From positions 58,095,564 through 58,159,563 of the forward strand of contig NC_061115.1 in assembly GCF_002878395.1 (NCBI RefSeq): 64,000 nucleotides of DNA, read 5' to 3'. Source of the DNA: Capsicum annuum. Taxonomy: Eukaryota; Streptophyta; Magnoliopsida; Solanales; Solanaceae. The first letter of the stretch is position 1. Every line of letters starts with the position of its first letter. Made by a program: the position numbers and the translations under genes. The notes under the pieces are model-generated. The model saw nothing but the letters and a program-made list of their open reading frames with translations. It was not told where the DNA came from and did not search any database. Shown piece after piece: positions 60,903 through 64,000 of the stretch.

Positions 60903-61445
60903 AGTGATGATGATTCTTATTATTTTTGTAAAGGACCTCACCAAGAGGGTTATTATCCAAATTTATGAGGAAGTGAGTGGTTGGTACCTTTACTGGCTAA
61001 GGTGGATACTAGCCAATCTATGGTGATGACATAAGAATTTCACTCATTCAACTATGATATCTTTATTGAGACAAACATTGAGAAGGTGAATAAGCGTGAG
61101 TGTGTTATGGACAGTGTAAATTTGGAATCGGGATTGGTTGGGTATCTTTCAAAGCACTTTTCTACATTATGTTCAGATGATGACATATCTTTGGAGTTAT
61201 TTGAAATAGTAGAAGGGTGTGAAGATGAGGAACAAGAATACTATATTCTTAAATTTGCACCAGACAAGCAACACAAAAATATGCCTTACTTTAAGTTCGA
61301 GTGTTTTACCATGCTCCATCCATTACTTGGTTGCTTCATATTTTCACCACCACCTTATGAGAGAAGAAAAAAGATGGATGTAAGGTTGTGGGTAAAATTC
61401 ATATCCTCAAGATGGAGGAAAAAGTTGATGTGGTTCATGCCATAA
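60903..61445 (+). pseudogene. Short ORF of LARD2, unknown function, near-intact 3' two thirds
   Basis: One frame runs for 180 codons with only two stops (TGA near 60966, TAA near 61032). The last 137 codons, from 61035 to the TAA at 61443-61445, are open. The first ATG in this open part is 61107. It has an acidic N-terminal stretch (SDDDSYYF), an acidic middle (EIVEGCEDEEQEYYIL), PPPYERRKK and a basic tryptophan-rich end (RLWVKFISSRWRKK). I recognise no domain. The basic end could bind nucleic acid, which is inference only. The LARD1 homologue at 1672-2200 keeps the same frame and motifs. Confidence 0.5.
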
Positions 61446-63325
61446 TACTAAATCAGGCACTGCTTGTGAGAAAATTCAAGTTAAGGTAGGTATTTATTTT
61501 TCAGTATTTTTATTTTTTACTTCACTTAATTTTTGTTTTGTTGAGTCACAGGTTGATGGAAAGTCTGAGTATCGAAAACCAATCCTAAAGTGCATGACGA
61601 AGGCTGAGTGTGGGGTCCCTAAACCCTCTTAATGTATGAAGATGTACTAGCTATGCCTAGAGGCTTTAGGGAGTATTTCTATCTCTACTTTTAAGTATAC
61701 TTTGGGGACAAAGTAGATTTTTAAGTATGGGGTGGGGAAATTCTCATTGTTTCGGTGAAGTGATGTTTTAGGGTCTTTAGTCTTAGTTGTTTTTCTAGTT
61801 TTTGGATAAATTTGAAAAAAAAATTATAAAATTATTTTCTTTTTTTAGTTTTTAGTTTTTTGGGTCAGTTTGGTAGGTGCATACTTTAACCATCCCATGG
61901 TTGTTCTTTTTGGTTGTTTTCCACGGGGGCGCTCCTTGAATCCAATATCCTTTTTTTCCGAGTAAATTTTAATTTTTTGATTAATTTTAATTTTTTGATT
62001 TAGGTAAGTGATGTTCTTCTTGGTGCTAAGTATAATTGCATGATGTAAGTGGGTTTTATATGTGATAGCATATTTTTATGATGAATGACTACTTTTAAAA
62101 CTCCTAGGCTCATGATTATGACTTTTGTACTTATTGGCTTAATGTTGAATTCATGTTGTTGTTTGTGGAGAGTCTATGGTGATCCTACTTGAGTTGAGCA
62201 TGTTCCATATATATGAGAGGTGTTTGTATATTCTTTGTTACATTTGATGTCTAGAACTTGCCTGATGTGTGTGCAAAGTGAAAATAAAGAATATGGATTT
62301 AGGAGATGATATAGGCATTTCTTTGTTAGCCATGTTTCACAACCTCTCTTTCGCCTACCCTTATGCATAATCATAGTTAGCCCTGTTGAGCCTTTATCAT
62401 GTTTTCTTTGGTAGCCTCATATGTAGCTTTTATCCACTTCATTAATTGACCTTTATTTGATCTAAAGATCCTAAGTACTTTAGTTAAAAATTAATTGTGT
62501 TAAGGAGTTTGAAATTTAAGTAAGGAAAAGGTGAAAGTGATCCCCCAATAAATAACTATTGGTGTTGAAAATTAATATGTGTTGTGGTTGGGAGTTGTGT
62601 AGTGAAAAGAATGAAGATTGTTCAAATTAAATAAGATGTGAATAGAAAATAATCCCACTGCATTGTATAGGAGCTAGCTTAATGAGATAGGGCAAAAAAA
62701 AGATATGTGTGAAGGTAGATATGGTGAAAGTGGTTGTTAGAGTTGGATTGAATGAAAAGTGTGATGTATTAAAGCTCTTAGAGAAGATAGTCACTATTAT
62801 AGGCCAGAATAGTTCCTACCCGTCCTTTAGCTTATATTACAACCCAAAAAGACCTAGTTGATCTTGAGCCTTAACATTATGATACTAGTGGAGTACTACA
62901 CTACAGTAAAGCCTATGGTTCATCTTGTGTAACTTGTGAATTCTTTGTGAGAGTGAGCATAATTTGATTCTTGTACCCATTTTGTGATAAACTACATCTA
63001 TGTGAGTGCACATGGGTAAATCTGTTGTGGTGAGGGAACATATTTGATGATAGTTAGGTGATTTGTATGATGTCTTCAATTGAGTAATATGTATGAGTTT
63101 ACCAACTTGGTGATTCAATTCTTGAGGCTAGGATATTTTGGAGCAGTGTTCTTGAGCTTTCAATTGTCTATAACATGCTTAGTGTAAGAACTTGCATTCT
63201 GTGTAGTCATTGTAGTAATAGCTTTAGTGTCTTGTTTGTATTATAAGTGTGGATTCTCCTCTGATTATGATTCTTAGGTTAAAGAGTTGTTCGAGTATGA
63301 ACAAGGCTTAGCTTTAAGTTTGGGG
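61446..63325 (+). other. Non-coding internal region of LARD2
   Basis: Aligns with 2201-4061. A weakened post-ORF motif (AAATCAGGCACTGCTTGTGA) is at 61450-61469. It ends in AAGTTTGGGG (63316-63325), a polypurine tract. The minus-strand frame at 62885-63118 is a relic also present at 3621-3854; no domain seen. Confidence 0.6.
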
Positions 63326-64000
63326 TGATGATCTGAGGTGGATTTATTCACCTCAGTGTTGCTATCCGAGCTTATTTAGCCTTCTTTTGAGGACTTATCT
63401 TATTATTAATGAGTAAATATTTGTATAATTGAGAATATGAGTGTTAAAATAATTTATTAAAATGTTTAAGGTGTCTTTCAAATAAGTTTGGAATCAATTT
63501 GGTCACTTAGAGTTTAGACGAGAAAACTAGTGTTACTAGTTGGGCTATGTGTTGTTCTAGTTGATCTCGATGAATTCTAGTGTGCTTAATGAGCTTCTAA
63601 GGGTATGACTGTGTAATTTTTTGGGGAATAACTTGTTTATAGTTTTTAAGGTTCAACTGAAACAAACCAAGAGACAAAACAATAAGTTAAAGATCAAAGG
63701 TACAAAACTAGTATTCTTAGGTTAAGATTCTAGTTCATCGTCTTCAATTGTCTGTCATTTTGAGCTCTAATACGTGGTGTTTGATGCAATAGTATGCTTG
63801 GTGAGATTATAATAATGATATATGTGTTTGATACAATAGTATTTTTGTTGAGATTATAATAATGATATATGTATGATATACAAGCTGTAAATCAAGTGTA
63901 AACAACACCACAAGGCTTGGAAAGGATGGACAAACACATGGAACAAGATTTGACCAAGAACAGACGTTGTGGTGTCATTGACGTGCCACGGTACTTAGGT
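63326..64000 (+). repeat. 3' LTR of LARD2, partial
   Basis: Starts TGATGATCTGAGG and runs off the window. It carries the tandem 47-bp units at 63780-63826 and 63827-63873, as in the LARD1 3' LTR. Confidence 0.85.

Larger units (their letters stand above)
59085..64000 (+). mobile_element. Non-autonomous LTR retrotransposon LARD2 (right end outside window)
   Basis: A second copy of the 1-5746 element in the same orientation and with the same internal order: LTR, tRNA-Asp primer site, short ORF, non-coding region, 3' LTR. Corresponding positions are offset by about 59.18 kb at the left and 59.26 kb at the right. It is inserted in gypsy-2 RT at the same place as LARD1. Its 3' LTR should end near position 65010. 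Confidence 0.85.

Noticed and set aside
60814..61026. 70-codon plus-strand frame in LARD2
   Set aside because: It overlaps the LARD ORF in another frame and has no counterpart kept open in LARD1.
1..64000. Endogenous pararetrovirus or a novel defence or biosynthetic gene cluster
   Set aside because: All RT and integrase pieces belong to Ty3/gypsy LTR elements with clear LTRs and tRNA primer sites. I see no movement-protein or caulimovirus order, and no intact gene that could form a cluster.

Overview
This is a non-genic stretch of plant nuclear DNA made almost entirely of nested, decayed LTR retrotransposons. The evidence is Ty3/gypsy gag-pol remnants with tRNA-iMet primer sites, other LTR elements with tRNA-Asp primer sites, one Stowaway-type MITE, and one Mutator-like element (MULE) carrying a Ulp1-like protease. 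AT richness, loss of CpG in primer sites and element style suggest a large-genome eudicot. Solanaceae (for example Capsicum) is my best guess, but it is a guess. I found no intact host gene, tRNA, rRNA or CRISPR array. Every open frame longer than about 60 codons that I could identify is a piece of a broken transposon protein.

Layout, left to right. 1-5746: a non-autonomous LTR element (LARD1, + strand, cut by the window start). 5747-13182: N-terminal half of a minus-strand gypsy element (gypsy-2), with its 5' LTR split by a solo LTR at 9618-12054. 13183-14300: RT/RNase H part of a plus-strand gypsy (gypsy-1). 14301-21178: minus-strand gypsy C. 21179-41602: plus-strand gypsy D, whose 5' LTR is split by a three-LTR, two-body gag-protease element (22651-35558). 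41603-43383: solo LTR containing a MITE. 43389-about 49470: minus-strand gypsy E, tail to tail with D. About 49490-53040: MULE remnant with a Ulp1-like pseudogene (+) and a transposase pseudogene (-) lacking its catalytic core. 53450-56215: 5' part of a plus-strand gypsy that matches the missing part of gypsy-1. 56216-59084: C-terminal half of a minus-strand gypsy that matches the missing part of gypsy-2. 59085-64000: LARD2, a second copy of LARD1.

The two window ends appear to be two copies of one nested locus: gypsy-1 interrupted by gypsy-2, which is interrupted by the LARD. The right end holds the left part of the nest and the left end holds its right part, about 59.2 kb apart. The 3' LTRs of the two LARD copies share a 47-bp internal duplication absent from both 5' LTRs. 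The copies therefore look like products of DNA duplication, not separate retrotransposition. The simplest model is an old tandem duplication with a period of about 59 kb.

No genes here form a working pathway. The coherent functions visible are retrotransposon replication signals (LTRs, primer sites, polypurine tracts, a conserved gypsy leader hairpin) and degraded Gag, protease, RT, RNase H and integrase domains. All boundaries were read by eye. Element boundaries ending in TG/CA next to a PBS or target-site duplication are usually good to a few bases; the others are approximate and marked so.
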